7,517 nucleotides of DNA from Bacteroidota bacterium (GTDB lineage Bacteria; Bacteroidota; Bacteroidia; Chitinophagales; Chitinophagaceae). The notes below the pieces were generated by a model. The model worked only from the letters and a program-made list of their open reading frames with translations. It was not told where the DNA came from and ran no database searches. This document shows positions 6,555-7,517 of the stretch, piece after piece (the stretch's first letter is position 1; every line of letters begins with the position of its first letter). The stretch spans positions 1 to 7,517 of the forward strand of contig JAURLW010000036.1 of NCBI GenBank assembly GCA_030831005.1. Reading direction: 5' to 3'. The position numbers were made by a program, and so were the translations under genes.

Positions 6555-7340
6555 ATGGAATTAGCGTTTTATAAATATCAAGGTACCGGCAATGATTTTG
6601 TAATCATTGATAACCGAAAACATGGATGGCAACTCAACAAAGAGCAAATTGCTTTTTTGTGCAACCGCAGAAAAGGGATTGGAGCAGATGGGCTCATGCT
6701 ATTAGAAACGAGTACCGTTGCCGACTTTAAAATGGTGTATTACAATGCCGATGGAGCAGAAAGTACGATGTGTGGTAATGGGGGTAGATGTATGGTATCC
6801 TTTGCCAAAGAGCTTCAACTTACAGAAGACAATAGCACCCAATTTGAGGCTATAGACGGCCTTCATGAAGCAAAAATCATGCCTAATGGTATTGTTGTTT
6901 TGCATATGCAAGATGTAAATGAGAATAAGCTCATCCAAGATCATTTTGAAATACAAACTGGCTCGCCACATTATGTGAAATTTGAAAAGGATGTGTTAGC
7001 TATTGATGTTGTAAGCGAAGGTAGAGCCATCAGAAATAATAAAGCGTTTCCGGCGGGTATCAATGTGAATTTTGTAGAAGTATTAAACAATAACACCTTA
7101 TTTGTTAGAACCTACGAAAGAGGTGTGGAGGATGAAACCTTAAGTTGTGGCACTGGCGTAACTGCTGCTGCAATTGCCCACAGTAATACAGACATTGGTA
7201 AATTTGATATTGCCATTAAAACACGTGGCGGAGATTTGAGTGTTCAATTTGAAAAAACTAGTCCAACTCATGCTATCCAAGTGTGGCTTAAGGGCGAAAC
7301 CCAATTAGTTTTTACCGGCAAGATCGCTCTTCCATCTTAA
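6555..7340 (+). CDS. dapF: Diaminopimelate epimerase DapF
   Basis: This 261-residue protein interconverts LL- and meso-diaminopimelate in the cytoplasm without a cofactor, for lysine and peptidoglycan synthesis. The two active-site cysteines are present: Cys73 in STMCGNGGRC (70-79) and Cys198 in TLSCGTGVTA (195-204). Other family residues are Asn13 in GTGNDF (10-15), Asn64 in YYNADG, GSPHYVKF (136-143), Asn172 in INVNF and Glu188-Arg189 in YERG. Both halves of the pseudo-symmetric fold are complete, and the length is within the family range of about 260-280. The ATG at 6555 follows the upstream TAA with no spacer, so translation may depend on ribosomes finishing the GWxTD gene. No hairpin terminator is seen after the stop. 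Confidence 0.97.
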   Translation: MELAFYKYQGTGNDFVIIDNRKHGWQLNKEQIAFLCNRRKGIGADGLMLLETSTVADFKMVYYNADGAESTMCGNGGRCMVSFAKELQLTEDNSTQFEAIDGLHEAKIMPNGIVVLHMQDVNENKLIQDHFEIQTGSPHYVKFEKDVLAIDVVSEGRAIRNNKAFPAGINVNFVEVLNNNTLFVRTYERGVEDETLSCGTGVTAAAIAHSNTDIGKFDIAIKTRGGDLSVQFEKTSPTHAIQVWLKGETQLVFTGKIALPS

Positions 7341-7394
7341 ACTTGGCTAAATAATTTGTAACTTGCCAAACAAACAATTCATAAAAATAAAAGC
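7341..7394 (+). promoter_or_regulatory. Spacer upstream of the oxidoreductase gene, no clear promoter
   Basis: These 54 A/T-rich bases separate dapF from the next plus-strand gene. A weak 5-bp inverted repeat (TTGGC 7343-7347, GCCAA 7365-7369) with a 17-base loop is present but is not terminator-like, as no U-tract follows. No consensus Bacteroidota promoter is recognisable. The downstream gene may be read through from dapF or have its own weak promoter here. Confidence 0.25.
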
Positions 7395-7517
7395 ATGCTT
7401 AAAATTGGAGTTTGTGGCGCAGGCCACTTAGGTAAAATTCATATTCAACAGTGGAAAACAATAGAAGAGATTACTTTAGTAGGATTTTACGAACCCAACG
7501 ATCAGCATGCCGCTCAA
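7395..7517 (+). CDS. Gfo/Idh/MocA-family oxidoreductase, 5' end only
   Basis: The frame opens with ATG 7395 after an A-rich leader and runs off the right edge after 41 codons. It begins MLKIGVCGAGHLGKIH, a Rossmann beta-alpha unit with the glycine motif GAGHLG at residues 8-13. GFYEPN at 30-35 follows, where the second strand ends with acidic Glu33, as in NAD(H)-binding Gfo/Idh/MocA enzymes. These are often sugar, inositol or biliverdin-type dehydrogenases. Only about a tenth of the usual 320-370 residues is visible, so neither substrate nor intactness can be judged. Other N-terminal Rossmann families cannot be fully excluded. Confidence 0.8.
   Translation, partial: MLKIGVCGAGHLGKIHIQQWKTIEEITLVGFYEPNDQHAAQ

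Noticed and set aside
6702..6971. Open frame of 89 codons on the minus strand across dapF
   Set aside because: It is antisense to the first DapF active-site region and has no recognisable features.
7343..7369. Inverted repeat TTGGC/GCCAA after dapF as a terminator
   Set aside because: The stem is only 5 bp with a 17-base loop and no following T-run, which is expected by chance in such DNA.

Overview
The window looks like a chromosomal segment of a low-GC member of the Bacteroidota, most likely a Chitinophagaceae or Sphingobacteriia-type bacterium. The case rests on a GWxTD-domain protein (a family typical of this phylum), a WbqC-like protein, a DPM1-like polyprenol glycosyltransferase, A/T-rich leaders without Shine-Dalgarno sequences, and tightly packed genes. 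No tRNA, rRNA, insertion sequence, phage gene or CRISPR array is visible, and no stretch above about 100 bases lacks a gene.

Left block (1-3659). The 3' end of a Maf-type nucleotide pyrophosphatase gene (+) converges on a four-gene minus-strand operon. They share a perfect hairpin that carries both stop codons and should terminate from both sides. In transcription order the operon is: a DUF1569/DinB-like protein, the bifunctional phenylacetate-catabolism enzyme PaaZ, a 56-codon gene for a two-helix membrane protein that is easily missed, and a crotonase-family enzyme with only one of the two usual acidic catalytic residues. Spacings are 36 nt, 6 nt and an ATGA overlap. PaaZ next to a crotonase points to the aerobic phenylacetyl-CoA (epoxide/oxepin) pathway. 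The epoxidase genes paaABCDE and the ligase paaK are not in the window.

Middle block (3660-5093). A 99-bp divergent spacer separates the operon from a GT2 glycosyltransferase of the dolichol/polyprenyl-phosphate mannosyltransferase type, which starts with TTG. Its stop codon lies in the palindrome TTATAA, which also holds the stop codon of the convergent WbqC-like gene on the minus strand.

Right block (5094-7517). A secreted or envelope GWxTD protein and dapF (diaminopimelate epimerase, for lysine and peptidoglycan) lie on the plus strand with TAA directly followed by ATG, so they probably share a transcript. After 54 bp, the first 41 codons of a Gfo/Idh/MocA-type NAD(P)-dependent oxidoreductase run off the right edge.

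Most of this is ordinary housekeeping and catabolic sequence. The points most worth a second look are the unannotated small membrane protein inside the paaZ operon, the DUF1569 protein at its head, the reduced active site of the crotonase, and the terminator in which the two genes' stop codons pair with each other.
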